Origin: a bacterium
GTDB taxonomy: Bacteria > Hydrothermota > Hydrothermia > UBA1063
DNA length: 51,061 nucleotides
Reading direction: 5' to 3'
NCBI GenBank assembly: GCA_030019025.1
Contig: JASEFR010000005.1
Coordinates: forward strand, 29,127-80,187
The translations under genes and the position numbers were made by a program. Each line of letters begins with the position of its first letter. Position 1 is the stretch's first letter. Of this stretch, positions 8,373-17,089 are shown in pieces. The notes below the pieces were generated by a model. The model did no database searches. It had not been told where the DNA came from and saw only the letters and a list, made by a program, of their open reading frames with translations.

Positions 8373-9320
8373 ATGAAAAAGTTTTTGATGTTTACATTAT
8401 TTTTATTGATAATCCCCGCAAAAAGGATTAGCGCAAAAGTAAGCGGTTTCGTAATATCAAACTACGAATATACAATCGATGGTCCAAAAACAGGTAAATT
8501 TTACATGCCCTTTGTATGGTTAATATTCAGTGATAACTTTGACGAACAATTCGGTTTCAATGTATGGTATGACTTTCAAAATTCCGGATTCCTAATGGGC
8601 TGGGTAGATATCAAATTAGCGAACTATTTCAATGTTAGTGCAGGAAAATTAGTAGCACCTTCAAATCAGGAATGGTACACATACCCACCTGACCAGCTAA
8701 CCCCATTTTTCTCAGAAGTCTCTGGATTAGTTGGTGTGCTTGGAAAGGGCATGGATTATGGTTTAGGAATTTCCGGAAATGTCTCAAAGATTACTTATAA
8801 TTTGGCTGTTTTACAGGGAGATGATAATGACTACAAAGATTTCTGTGGAAGAATCACTCTGAATTTATTCGACGGATTTTACCTTTCAGGGCATACATAT
8901 CAAATAAGGGCTTATGCAAGTGGAGAGAAAAGGGCTTTTTCAGGTATAGACATCAATTACACCGGTTTCAACTTTGACTTACGCGCAGAATATGACTTTG
9001 GAATGGCAGATACCTTATTCACCATGGGTCCCAATAATATTAACCCCCAAAAGTTTAATGGATATTATGTGATGATCGGCTATTCAAAGCAGATTTCAAG
9101 TAAAATTTCCCTTCAACCTGTGGTGAAGTATAGTGTCTTTGAACCAAAAGTTAGTGGGTTCAGCCCAGTCAAAAACCTTATCGGGGGATTGAATTTGATT
9201 GTTGGCAACAAACTGAAAGTTATGATTGCCTATAGAAACATATCTGATGACTCAAGTGTATGCTACACCGATGCACAGAAAAAGGGATCAGTCGTTGTAA
9301 GAACACAGCTCTCTTTCTGA
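8373..9320 (+). CDS. Outer-membrane porin-like beta-barrel protein
   Basis: The product has 315 residues. I chose ATG 8373 because GGGAGG precedes it and it opens a signal peptide (MKKFLMFTLFLL...). The longer frame from 8283 overlaps the secernin gene and lacks a leader. The mature part alternates short amphipathic strands and ends in Phe, typical of outer-membrane barrels. It resembles the protein at 31715-32629: both have an early SGF/SGY-x-YEYT-x-DG segment and a later F-x-x-x-NNITPY or QLTPFF segment. It is best called a phosphate-selective-porin-like (OprP/O) protein. Co-transcription with the secernin hydrolase suggests uptake of its substrate or product. Specificity is unknown. Confidence 0.7.
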   Translation: MKKFLMFTLFLLIIPAKRISAKVSGFVISNYEYTIDGPKTGKFYMPFVWLIFSDNFDEQFGFNVWYDFQNSGFLMGWVDIKLANYFNVSAGKLVAPSNQEWYTYPPDQLTPFFSEVSGLVGVLGKGMDYGLGISGNVSKITYNLAVLQGDDNDYKDFCGRITLNLFDGFYLSGHTYQIRAYASGEKRAFSGIDINYTGFNFDLRAEYDFGMADTLFTMGPNNINPQKFNGYYVMIGYSKQISSKISLQPVVKYSVFEPKVSGFSPVKNLIGGLNLIVGNKLKVMIAYRNISDDSSVCYTDAQKKGSVVVRTQLSF

Positions 9321-9341
9321 GGTAGATCCTTATTAGTATTC

Positions 9342-9381
9342 AAAGCTTAAGGGGAGAACGCTTGTTCTCCCCTTAAGCTTT
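9342..9381 (+). terminator. Strong intrinsic terminator after the porin gene
   Basis: An 18-bp perfect stem (9342-9359 with 9364-9381) surrounds a 4-nt GCTT loop, and its right arm ends in TTT followed by an AT-rich stretch. It closes the secernin 2-porin operon just before the next promoter. Confidence 0.87.
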
Positions 9382-9390
9382 TATTATAAT
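9362..9390 (+). promoter_or_regulatory. Candidate promoter for a leaderless GntP2-kinase-regulator operon
   Basis: TATAAT lies at 9385-9390, only 7 nt before ATG 9398, and a weak TTGTTC -35 lies 17 nt upstream at 9362-9367, inside the right arm of the preceding terminator. No Shine-Dalgarno precedes 9398. Transcription would therefore begin at or next to the start codon. Confidence 0.5.
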
Positions 9391-9397
9391 TATAGCG

Positions 9398-10741
9398 ATG
9401 CTATATATACCCTTATCGTTGATTGCAATTGCCGTTGCGATGCTCCTTATTATACTATCAATAGTAAAATTTCGATTGCATACATTTCTGATTTTAATTT
9501 TTTCAGCATACATATTCGGGATTATAAGCGGGATGCCGTTAAGAGAAGTCGTTGATAGAATTTGTGAAGGATTTAGCTCCACTCTTGCAGCCATTGGGAT
9601 TGTGATTGCATTCGGTTCAGTAATTGGTGTATTTTTGGAAAAATCTGGTGGGGCGGTTTCTATAGCACAAACTATTATTAAAGTTGTTGGAAAATCAAGA
9701 AGCCCTCTCGCAATGGCAATTTCTGGCTTCATAATTTCCATTGGAGTTTTTTGTGACTCAGGTTTTATTATTTTGGCCCCTCTGAATAGGGCATTGGCAA
9801 AAGAAACGAAAATAAGCTTAGCAACATATGCTACAGCATTAAGTTTGGGGTTATATTCCAGTCACACCCTCATACCACCTACTCCTGGTCCTTTAGCTTC
9901 ATCAGAAATACTTGGAGCAGATGTAGGAACGGTAATTCTTATAGGTTTTTTAGTGGCTCTTCCCACAACAATTGTAGGATATCTCTTCGCAAAATATTTT
10001 GCATCAAGATACGACATTTCTATTGATACCAGAAAACACCACGAAAATACTAAATCTTCAAACTACACTCTACCAAACCCACTACTAGCGATATTGCCTA
10101 TAATAGTTCCTATACTCTTAATTCTTCTTAGATCATTTTCAACTATGTCACCTTGGATAGGAACCATACCCCAGCTGTCAAATATAGTAGACTTCTTAGG
10201 ACATCCTGTAACAGCTATGATGACTGGAATGCTTATTTCTTTCACATTAGAAAAAAATCCCAAACAATTAGGCCAGAAAGGGTGGATTGCAGAAGGTTTT
10301 TCGAATTCCGCGATGATTATTTTAATCACAGGTGCAGGTGGTAGCCTTGGAAACGTCCTGCGCTACAGCAAATTGCTTGATATCGTGACACATTTCCTCC
10401 TCGGATCTCAATTATCGTTGTTATTACCCTTCCTGATTTCGTTGATTTTAAAAACTGCTCAGGGATCGTCTACAGTTGCAATGATAACAACTGCCTCGAT
10501 CATGCAGCCGATCTTAGGTACTCTTGGACTTTCGTCTCCCATTGGAAGAGTATTAACTGTGTGTTCCATCGCTACTGGTAGCATGATCGTGTCACATGTA
10601 AATGATAGCTACTTCTGGGTGGTTTCCCAGTTTTCAAACATGGATTTCCCGACAGCCTATAAAACCCATACCCTTGGCACTTTGCTGACAGGATTGTTCT
10701 CATTTTGTCTTGTCCTAATATTGGGATTAATACTCTTATAA
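9398..10741 (+). CDS. GntP-family permease, copy 2
   Basis: The product has 447 residues, the same length as the first GntP protein, with about 12 membrane segments. Shared family blocks are CDSGFIILAPLNRALAKE, LIPPTPGPLA, LKTAQGSSTVAMITTA and SHVNDSYFWVVSQFSNMD. The replacement of HPGATAAA by TPGPLASS suggests a different substrate preference from copy 1. No Shine-Dalgarno is visible; a TATAAT lies 7 nt before the ATG. A histidine kinase gene follows after 10 nt, so transporter and sensor are probably co-expressed, and the transported compound may be the signal. Confidence 0.92.
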   Translation: MLYIPLSLIAIAVAMLLIILSIVKFRLHTFLILIFSAYIFGIISGMPLREVVDRICEGFSSTLAAIGIVIAFGSVIGVFLEKSGGAVSIAQTIIKVVGKSRSPLAMAISGFIISIGVFCDSGFIILAPLNRALAKETKISLATYATALSLGLYSSHTLIPPTPGPLASSEILGADVGTVILIGFLVALPTTIVGYLFAKYFASRYDISIDTRKHHENTKSSNYTLPNPLLAILPIIVPILLILLRSFSTMSPWIGTIPQLSNIVDFLGHPVTAMMTGMLISFTLEKNPKQLGQKGWIAEGFSNSAMIILITGAGGSLGNVLRYSKLLDIVTHFLLGSQLSLLLPFLISLILKTAQGSSTVAMITTASIMQPILGTLGLSSPIGRVLTVCSIATGSMIVSHVNDSYFWVVSQFSNMDFPTAYKTHTLGTLLTGLFSFCLVLILGLILL

Positions 10742-10751
10742 GCGCATAGGT

Positions 10752-13040
10752 ATGCATATTTTAACCCTCCTGATTTTGGTGCTTTGTTCGAATGTACCAA
10801 GCCGGAACAGCCTGTTCGACGTCAAAGTTGAAATGGAATTTAATGGGCCATATTACTCCTTAACGTGTAACATTATAGGGAATGCTGATCCGGAATTGAT
10901 AATAATTGACAGTAGTCAAAACAAGTTAACAATATTGAGTAGTACGCTTAAAACAATAACTACCGTTATTCCTGCAGAAAATCCAGATCATGAACGCCTA
11001 TTTCTTGCATCCGCTACGTCGACTGACGAGACTTTTCAGACTTCGAATTTAAAGTATTTAATCATGTTTTCAAAAGATAGGAAAAAATTATACTACCTCA
11101 ACCATAATCTCACGCTACAAGCATTGAACCTTCAAGAATTTGCTATTAAAACGGATAGCACGTTATACTGTTTTGTCCAAAACGAAAACAACCCTAATAA
11201 AATAATTTTTTTATTCATTTCTACAGAAGGAAATTATACAATCCTAACAACACTCACCTCAAAAGAGATGGAGAAGCACGAATTATTACCAGGAAAAGTT
11301 ATACACGCAGCTTCATCTAAGGGTAAAATTTACTTTTGCTTAAAAACTGACACAGAACTAGTGTTTTATTCAAGAGACTCGACTTCCTCTCAAGAAATAT
11401 TCAGGATGCCTGCAGATTCTGTTCTACATGCAATTATTGTTGACACTTCTGCAATAATTTTCACTAAGAGCGCAAAAAAACAGATTATTGCAACAATTAC
11501 CGGCCTTGGCTCCCGCGTGTCTCAGCAAATACTTTTTACAGTCACCGGGTCAAAACTTAATACAATTGGGCTGGTAGAGGGTAAACCCTTTAAATTAGCG
11601 ATTGTTTATGACGATTCTTGTTTTGCACTGTTTTATAACTCAAATCTTTTTCTTCGCAATTTCAGCGAGGAAATTTCTAGCGTTTCTTTAGTTTCAAATG
11701 CTCTCGGAGAAAAAAGTATATATTCAATTATAAGGTTTAAAAATTCACCAGATTTGACAATGTTCGACCTTTTCGGAAACGAAATTGTGAGATTTAAAAA
11801 TACAAACTCTGTTTACGCTTTTCATGGCAAGGGAAAAAATGGCCTCATATTGAATAGACCCAATGGGGTTCAGATAGTTTCAGTGATACCTAACATCCTG
11901 CTTATCAAAAAGAAACTTCTAATCGCCGTCATCGTGCTTGGTTCATTAATTCTACTACCATCAATTGCTTATGTTATATCCCGAATTGATTTTGATATTT
12001 TTGTACACAAAACTTTTCTTTCGTTCTCGGACGAGCTTGTAATTGTGATCGACAAAAAAAAACTTGTTCGGTACATTAATGGCAAAATGAAAGCATTCCT
12101 GATTCCATTTATAAGTCCAAATACACATTTTCAAGTGCATATAAAATACCTCCTCGAAGATCCACGATTAAAAGATATCCTTGATTTGATTCTTCTTTCG
12201 ATCAAAGAAAATCGAACCCTGGAGAAATTAATTGAAATAAACGTGGGAGAGAAGCATCTTTTTATTTTCAGGTGCATACCACTTAGAAGACATTTAAAGA
12301 CGGGGGCCTATCTGTGCATTATGAAAGATGTAACTAAAATAATGGAGGAGCGACACATTATCTCTTGGGCGCAACTCACCAGAAATATCCTTCATGAGGT
12401 CAAAAATCCCTTATCTTCAATATTAATTGCCGTTGAAAGGATCAAAAAGAAATTAAGCCAAGAAAATGTAAAGACAAGAGAAAACCTAGATAACTACCTA
12501 AAAATCATAAAAATGGAAGCAGAAAGAATTAACAACCACCTTCGAAATCTAATCAAGTTATACTTAAATAAACAGCTAGATTTAAGTAAATATGATATAT
12601 GTAAATTGATCACCGAGGTTCTCGAATCTGCAAAAATCAACTATCCTAATGTCTCCTTTCGGTCTTATTGCCCAGATAAGATCATTCTCCCCTTGGATGC
12701 AGAATTATTCAAAATGGCGATATCCAACTTGATCAACAACTCTATAGAGGCAGTTAACCCTCATAATGGCTATGTTGAAATTAAAGTCGAAAGAACGACT
12801 ACAAGTCTTGTAACCATCATAATAAAAGACAACGGCATTGGAATAGACGAATCAGAGCTCAACAAAATATTTGAGCCTGGCTACAGTACCAAGACCACAG
12901 GGTTTGGTCTTGGACTTACAATTACTAAGGAAATTATAGAAAGTCTCGGGGGCTCCATAAATGTTGAGAGCAAGAAAAACAAGGGAACAACTGTAATATT
13001 GAAATTAAAATACGAGGAGGAAATTGATGCGCAAGTATAA
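10752..13040 (+). CDS. Membrane sensor histidine kinase with a large extracytoplasmic domain
   Basis: The product has 762 residues. It begins with a hydrophobic signal or anchor. An extracytoplasmic region of about 360 residues follows, rich in short repeated beta-strand-like segments (possibly a propeller, inferred), and then a membrane segment at about 388-410. A PAS-like cytoplasmic region (about 420-535) precedes the HisKA helix with His548 in an LHEVKNPL H-box. The ATPase domain shows NLINNSIEA, DNGIGIDE and GFGLGLTI motifs. The gene lies 10 nt after GntP2 and overlaps the response regulator by 14 nt. This is a complete kinase, probably autophosphorylating at His548 and signalling to the next gene product. 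The ligand is unknown. Confidence 0.9.
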   Translation: MHILTLLILVLCSNVPSRNSLFDVKVEMEFNGPYYSLTCNIIGNADPELIIIDSSQNKLTILSSTLKTITTVIPAENPDHERLFLASATSTDETFQTSNLKYLIMFSKDRKKLYYLNHNLTLQALNLQEFAIKTDSTLYCFVQNENNPNKIIFLFISTEGNYTILTTLTSKEMEKHELLPGKVIHAASSKGKIYFCLKTDTELVFYSRDSTSSQEIFRMPADSVLHAIIVDTSAIIFTKSAKKQIIATITGLGSRVSQQILFTVTGSKLNTIGLVEGKPFKLAIVYDDSCFALFYNSNLFLRNFSEEISSVSLVSNALGEKSIYSIIRFKNSPDLTMFDLFGNEIVRFKNTNSVYAFHGKGKNGLILNRPNGVQIVSVIPNILLIKKKLLIAVIVLGSLILLPSIAYVISRIDFDIFVHKTFLSFSDELVIVIDKKKLVRYINGKMKAFLIPFISPNTHFQVHIKYLLEDPRLKDILDLILLSIKENRTLEKLIEINVGEKHLFIFRCIPLRRHLKTGAYLCIMKDVTKIMEERHIISWAQLTRNILHEVKNPLSSILIAVERIKKKLSQENVKTRENLDNYLKIIKMEAERINNHLRNLIKLYLNKQLDLSKYDICKLITEVLESAKINYPNVSFRSYCPDKIILPLDAELFKMAISNLINNSIEAVNPHNGYVEIKVERTTTSLVTIIIKDNGIGIDESELNKIFEPGYSTKTTGFGLGLTITKEIIESLGGSINVESKKNKGTTVILKLKYEEEIDAQV

Positions 13041-14337
13041 TATTTTAATTGTCGACGACGAAGAACATATCCGAACCTTACTTAAAGAAAGTTTAGAAGA
13101 TGAGGGGTATGAAGTTTCAACAGCTAATAACGCCGTAATAGCACTTGATTTAGTAAAGGACAATAATTTTGACCTGATCCTATTAGATCTGCGTATGCCT
13201 ATAATAGATGGAGTAGAATTTCTTACAAAAATAAGGGAAATAAATAGTATCCTCCCCGTAATTGTAATTACGGGACACGGTACTATAAAAGACGCAATAG
13301 CAACTGCACGCTTAGGGATTTTCGATTTTATAGAAAAACCCTTAGATTTCGAAAGGCTTCTGTCTACTATTAAAAATTGCCTAAAAGACTATGAACTCAA
13401 AACCCAGCGAGTGCTATTTCTCTGGGAACGCGAAAATGAGGTATTTGAATCAAAATCGATGCAGCGTGTGAAACTCTACCTTGAGAAAGAGTGTGATTCT
13501 CCTAAGATAAACCTGATTTTCTCCCAGAAAGGAGGGGACAGGCTAACTCCTGCTCGATTTCTTCACGAAATTTCAGGCAGGAAAAGCGGGACTTTCAAAT
13601 ATCTTAATTTAGCACTTATCCCCCCTAAACAACATAACTCAGCTGTTTTTGGACCCTATGGTGTTGTTTCAAATATTACTACAGGAACGATTCTTCTCGA
13701 TATGATAGAAGAGTCCTCTGACGAACTTCAAGAAGAAATCCTAAACTTATTTGCAAAAAATATGCTTGAAGAAAACAAGGGCGTTTCAAACTCTCTCAAA
13801 ATAGTCTGTGGTACCGTATCAGATATAAAGATACTTGCAAGGGAGGGAAAATTCAACAATGCATTATCCAACATACTTGAAGACTCTAAAATCGTTATAC
13901 CACCCCTAAGTATGCGAAAAGATGATATTCCTTATATTTTCAATCAATACGTAAAGTACTACACAAATCTGTACAACATACCGCTAAAAACTATTCAAAA
14001 AGACGTAATTACGCAAATTAAAAAATATCCCTGGCCTGGAGACATTCAAGAATTGAAGAACTTTGTGCGTAACCTATGCCTAACCTTCCCGGAAAAAACC
14101 ACTATTGACCTGGAAGATCTAATGGAAGTATGGACCGAACATAAGCACAAATTTCAATTTGAGCTATCAGGACAGATTCCATTGAAAGAAGCCAAAGAGC
14201 AGTTTGAGAAAGAATATATAACCTATATATTAAACGAAAACAATTGGGGTATAAGAGCCACCGCCAAAATTTTAAAAATCGAACGGACTTATCTATATTC
14301 AAAAATCAAGAGATACAACCTCCAAAAGTTCAAATAG
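13027..14337 (+). CDS. NtrC-like response regulator with a degenerate AAA domain
   Basis: The product has 436 residues from ATG 13027, which sits behind GAGGAGG; a TTG one codon earlier is also possible. Residues 1-120 form a receiver with DD at 10-11, phospho-acceptor Asp54 and the conserved Lys in FIEKP. Residues 140-360 align with the sigma-54 AAA+ domain, but the Walker A motif is replaced by a segment without GxxGxGKE, and the GAFTGA loop is missing between AVFGPYG and TTGTILLD. Later blocks (PPLSMRKDDIPY and WPGDIQELKNFVR) remain. A C-terminal Fis-type helix-turn-helix is intact. It probably cannot hydrolyse ATP or activate sigma-54 and more likely acts at sigma-70 promoters. It overlaps its kinase gene. 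Confidence 0.88.
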   Translation: MRKYNILIVDDEEHIRTLLKESLEDEGYEVSTANNAVIALDLVKDNNFDLILLDLRMPIIDGVEFLTKIREINSILPVIVITGHGTIKDAIATARLGIFDFIEKPLDFERLLSTIKNCLKDYELKTQRVLFLWERENEVFESKSMQRVKLYLEKECDSPKINLIFSQKGGDRLTPARFLHEISGRKSGTFKYLNLALIPPKQHNSAVFGPYGVVSNITTGTILLDMIEESSDELQEEILNLFAKNMLEENKGVSNSLKIVCGTVSDIKILAREGKFNNALSNILEDSKIVIPPLSMRKDDIPYIFNQYVKYYTNLYNIPLKTIQKDVITQIKKYPWPGDIQELKNFVRNLCLTFPEKTTIDLEDLMEVWTEHKHKFQFELSGQIPLKEAKEQFEKEYITYILNENNWGIRATAKILKIERTYLYSKIKRYNLQKFK

Positions 14338-14561
14338 AAGTATAGGCCTCAATGAGAATTTACAATTTTTAAAATCACTGGTTATTTGCAGACCACTTTA
14401 GACAAGTAAAACGCATAGGATCTAATAGGATCTAACCTGACCGATGGTTAATCTCAAATCAACTGTGAATCCTACCATTCCAGAAAATCTTAACCTAAAA
14501 CATTTAATCAACCCAACTTTCTCGTTATTTTCACAAATAGCTTATATCTTATGAGGTTATT
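14338..14561. other. Non-coding right margin of the island
   Basis: No gene is visible. The stretch contains a 10-bp tandem duplication of TAGGATCTAA at 14416-14435, which runs into the right copy of the 21-bp imperfect repeat. No clear terminator follows the response regulator gene. Confidence 0.5.
14427..14447 (+). repeat. Imperfect 21-bp repeat, right copy
   Basis: This copy matches 413-433 at 18 of 21 bases in the same orientation. Its first bases are part of a tandem pair of TAGGATCTAA. It may mark the right boundary of the inserted segment. Confidence 0.4.
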
Positions 14562-14756
14562 TCATATCGTAGGGTCAACACCAAATTCTATACCCAGTTC
14601 CTTTGCAAATCTTCCCGTTCCCACACCTACCTCAAGACCGATTCCATCAGGCACAACTTTCTTTAAGGCCTTCACCTCTGACTGAAAGAGATAATAATTC
14701 CTTTCATACCACTGGTCACAATCATCCGCAAATAGATCAAAGACTTCAATTTCCAT
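14562..14756 (-). pseudogene. N-terminal fragment of a class I SAM-dependent methyltransferase
   Basis: The 64-residue frame has a typical small-methyltransferase start and reaches SAM-binding motif I (LEVGVGTGRFA) and the following GVDP. It then stops at 14562-14564. Normal family members are about 200 residues or longer, so the catalytic remainder is missing. No continuation is evident downstream. It lies between the response regulator and asnS, at the right margin of the island. It is best treated as a truncated remnant. Confidence 0.6.
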
Positions 14757-14832
14757 ATTTGAATTATGGTGCTTTTATTGTGGATTTTCAGCTCAAGCCC
14801 TTAAATAACCTGATTTTTAAAACACTCATCCA

Positions 14833-14861
14833 TTGAACAGACGCCCATTCCATCGTAAAAT
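14833..14861 (+). promoter_or_regulatory. Promoter of intact asnS, probably leaderless
   Basis: TTGAAC at 14833-14838, a 17-nt spacer and TAAAAT at 14856-14861 are followed by only 6 nt before ATG 14868. No Shine-Dalgarno sequence is present. The geometry predicts transcription starting at or beside the start codon. Confidence 0.6.
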
Positions 14862-14867
14862 TAAATC

Positions 14868-16175
14868 ATGGGAAAGTTTATTTATATCAGCGACTTAAAA
14901 CACCACATCGGTGAAGACGTAGAGATCCGGGGATGGATTTACAACAAACGTTCCTCGGGTAAGGTCAGATTTGTCATAGTAAGAGATGGTAGCGGATTCC
15001 TCCAATGCGTAATGGTCAAGGGTCAGATTGATGACAAATATTTTGACCTTTTTGACGAACTTACTCTTGAAACATCTACTATCGTTCGGGGAAAGGTGAG
15101 GGCTGACGAGAGAGCACCGGGCGGAGTGGAATTAGACCTCAACTACATTGAAATTGTGAGCAAATCTGTAAATTTCCCCATTTCGAAAGTGAGAGAGGAC
15201 AACATCCCGGACCCCGGCGTCCTGCTCCCCATAAGGCATCTCTGGCTCAGAACGAGAAGACAGTGGGCAATAATGAGAATAAGACATACAATAGAAAAGG
15301 CGATACACGACTACTTTGATAACCTCGGATTTATAAGGATTGACTCCCCCATTCTCACACCCGCCGCCTGCGAAGGGACCACGACCCTTTTTGAAACCGA
15401 CTATTTCGGTGAAAAAGCCTATCTATCACAATCGGGCCAGCTCTATCAGGAAGCTGCCTGTATGGCACACGGTAAAACTTACTGCTTTGGACCCACTTTC
15501 AGGGCTGAAAAATCAAAAACCAGAAGGCATTTAATGGAATTCTGGATGGTGGAACCGGAAATAGCCTATGCGGAATTGCCCGATGTCATGGAAAACGCCG
15601 AAGGTTTGATTACCTATATTGTGGAAAAAGTTCTGGAGACAAGGCAAGAAGAGTTAAAAATATTAGAGAGGGATATTTCCAAACTTGAAAGGATTAAAAA
15701 GCCTTTCCCGAGAATCACTTATACCGAAGCTATTGAACTTTTGCAGAAGAAAGGATTTGATATAAAATGGGGAGATGATTTTGGTGGCGACGAGGAGACC
15801 GCCATTTCTGAAGAATTTGATAAACCCGTCATCGTTCACCGCTATCCAGCCAATATCAAGGCCTTCTATATGAAACGAGACCCCGAAAATCCGGATCTTG
15901 CTCTGGCAATGGACATCCTCGCTCCGGAAGGCTACGGGGAAATTGTGGGTGGCTCGCAGAGGGAGGATGACCTTGAAACACTCATTCAGAGAATTAAAGA
16001 ATACAATCTACCACAGGAAGCTTTTGAGTGGTATTTGGACTTGCGGAGGTATGGAAGCGTACCCCACGGTGGTTATGGGCTCGGGCTCGAAAGGACGGTG
16101 GCCTGGATCTGCGGGCTAAGGCATGTCCGCGAAACGATCCCATTCCCGAGGATGCTGGAAAAGATCTATCCATGA
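14868..16175 (+). CDS. asnS: Asparaginyl-tRNA synthetase
   Basis: The product has 435 residues, normal for bacterial AsnRS. An N-terminal OB-fold anticodon-binding domain occupies about residues 1-105. The class II catalytic domain follows, with motif 2 around [21 protein letters not shown], which is characteristic of AsnRS, and motif 3 around [14 protein letters not shown] near the C-terminus. It charges tRNA-Asn in the cytoplasm. The start lacks a Shine-Dalgarno and follows a -10-like box by 6 nt. The stop overlaps the folK-ogt start by 4 nt. Residues 107-208 are duplicated at the very start of the window as a truncated copy. Confidence 0.97.
   Translation: MGKFIYISDLKHHIGEDVEIRGWIYNKRSSGKVRFVIVRDGSGFLQCVMVKGQIDDKYFDLFDELTLETSTIVRGKVRADERAPGGVELDLNYIEIVSKSVNFPISKVREDNIPDPGVLLPIRHLWLRTRRQWAIMRIRHTIEKAIHDYFDNLGFIRIDSPILTPAACEGTTTLFETDYFGEKAYLSQSGQLYQEAACMAHGKTYCFGPTFRAEKSKTRRHLMEFWMVEPEIAYAELPDVMENAEGLITYIVEKVLETRQEELKILERDISKLERIKKPFPRITYTEAIELLQKKGFDIKWGDDFGGDEETAISEEFDKPVIVHRYPANIKAFYMKRDPENPDLALAMDILAPEGYGEIVGGSQREDDLETLIQRIKEYNLPQEAFEWYLDLRRYGSVPHGGYGLGLERTVAWICGLRHVRETIPFPRMLEKIYP
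15184..15490 (+). repeat. Direct repeat copy 2, inside intact asnS
   Basis: These 307 bases match window positions 1-307 in the same orientation with two synonymous differences (15410 and 15434). The distance between equivalent positions is 15,183 bp. The repeat continues upstream of the window by an unknown length, so the true repeat may be longer than 307 bp. Confidence 0.95.
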
Positions 16176-17089
16176 GCTTAGCTTTTCTTTCTCTTGGCTC
16201 CAACTTAGGGGATCGAAAGGAAAATTTAGAAAGGGCAATAAAAGAGTTATCTAAGCTGGGAAAGGTCTTAAAAGTTTCTCAATTTTTCGAAACGAAACCC
16301 TACGGTTACTTCAACCAGCCCGACTTTCTAAACTCTGCCCTCATTCTGGAAACGGACCTTAAACCTTTAGCCCTCCTTGAAAAAGTTAAGGACATAGAAA
16401 AAAAGATGGGGCGCGAAGAGAGAGGACGTTGGAGGGAAAGGCCCATTGATATCGACATTATCTTTTACGATGACCTTGTGCTGGACACACCGAATCTTAG
16501 AATTCCTCACCCTGACATGCAATATCGGGAATTTGTTTTAAAACCATTAAACGAAATTGCCCCCGACAAAAGACACCCTCTGCTCAAAAAAAATGTCAGA
16601 GAACTTCTTGAAGACCTTGCGTCAATCCCCTTCGTGGACTTTGTTTCGGCCCCTCCCGGAAATTTTTACTTCTCGGTTCTGGGCAATCAGGTTTACGAAA
16701 CTTCCTTTAAAGAACTGAAGGGTAAAAGGGAAGAAAATCCCCTCCTTATGAATCTGAAAAAAGCCTTTGAGCATTATTTTAACGGAGAAAAGATAGATTT
16801 TTCAGAATTTGAGCTGGATTTTGAAAGGCTAACTCCATTTCAAAAGAAGATTTACACCTATCTCAGGGAAAATGTTACCCATGGCAAAACTATTACTTAC
16901 GGGAAGCTGGCAGAAAAGGTTGGCCTTAGTGGTGGGGCAAGGGCCATAGGTAATGCCATGGCTAAAAATCCCTTTCCCATAATTGTGCCCTGCCACAGGG
17001 TTTTGAAAAGTGGAAACAAAATAGGAGGTTTTGGCGGTGGTATTGAATGGAAGAAATACTTACTACGCCTTGAAGGCGTTACTGTTTAG
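16172..17089 (+). CDS. FolK-MGMT fusion: HPPK plus methylated-DNA-protein cysteine methyltransferase
   Basis: The product has 305 residues, starting at ATG 16172, which overlaps the asnS stop (ATGA). Residues 1 to about 150 form 6-hydroxymethyl-7,8-dihydropterin pyrophosphokinase, with SLGSNLGDR, a [15 protein letters not shown]-type catalytic block and RIPHPDM. Residues about 165-305 form an Ogt-type O6-alkylguanine-DNA alkyltransferase, with an N-terminal beta region, the RAIGNAM helix-turn-helix, and the suicide acceptor Cys274 in PCHRV, followed by GGFGGG. There is no stop or frameshift between them. FolK acts in folate synthesis and MGMT repairs alkylated guanine, both in the cytoplasm. 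Both domains look intact. Fusion of these two activities is unusual and has no obvious pathway logic. Confidence 0.9.
   Translation: MSLAFLSLGSNLGDRKENLERAIKELSKLGKVLKVSQFFETKPYGYFNQPDFLNSALILETDLKPLALLEKVKDIEKKMGREERGRWRERPIDIDIIFYDDLVLDTPNLRIPHPDMQYREFVLKPLNEIAPDKRHPLLKKNVRELLEDLASIPFVDFVSAPPGNFYFSVLGNQVYETSFKELKGKREENPLLMNLKKAFEHYFNGEKIDFSEFELDFERLTPFQKKIYTYLRENVTHGKTITYGKLAEKVGLSGGARAIGNAMAKNPFPIIVPCHRVLKSGNKIGGFGGGIEWKKYLLRLEGVTV

Noticed and set aside
13027-14337. A normal sigma-54 activator controlling the island
   Set aside because: Walker A and GAFTGA are absent and no -24/-12 promoter was found upstream of island operons.
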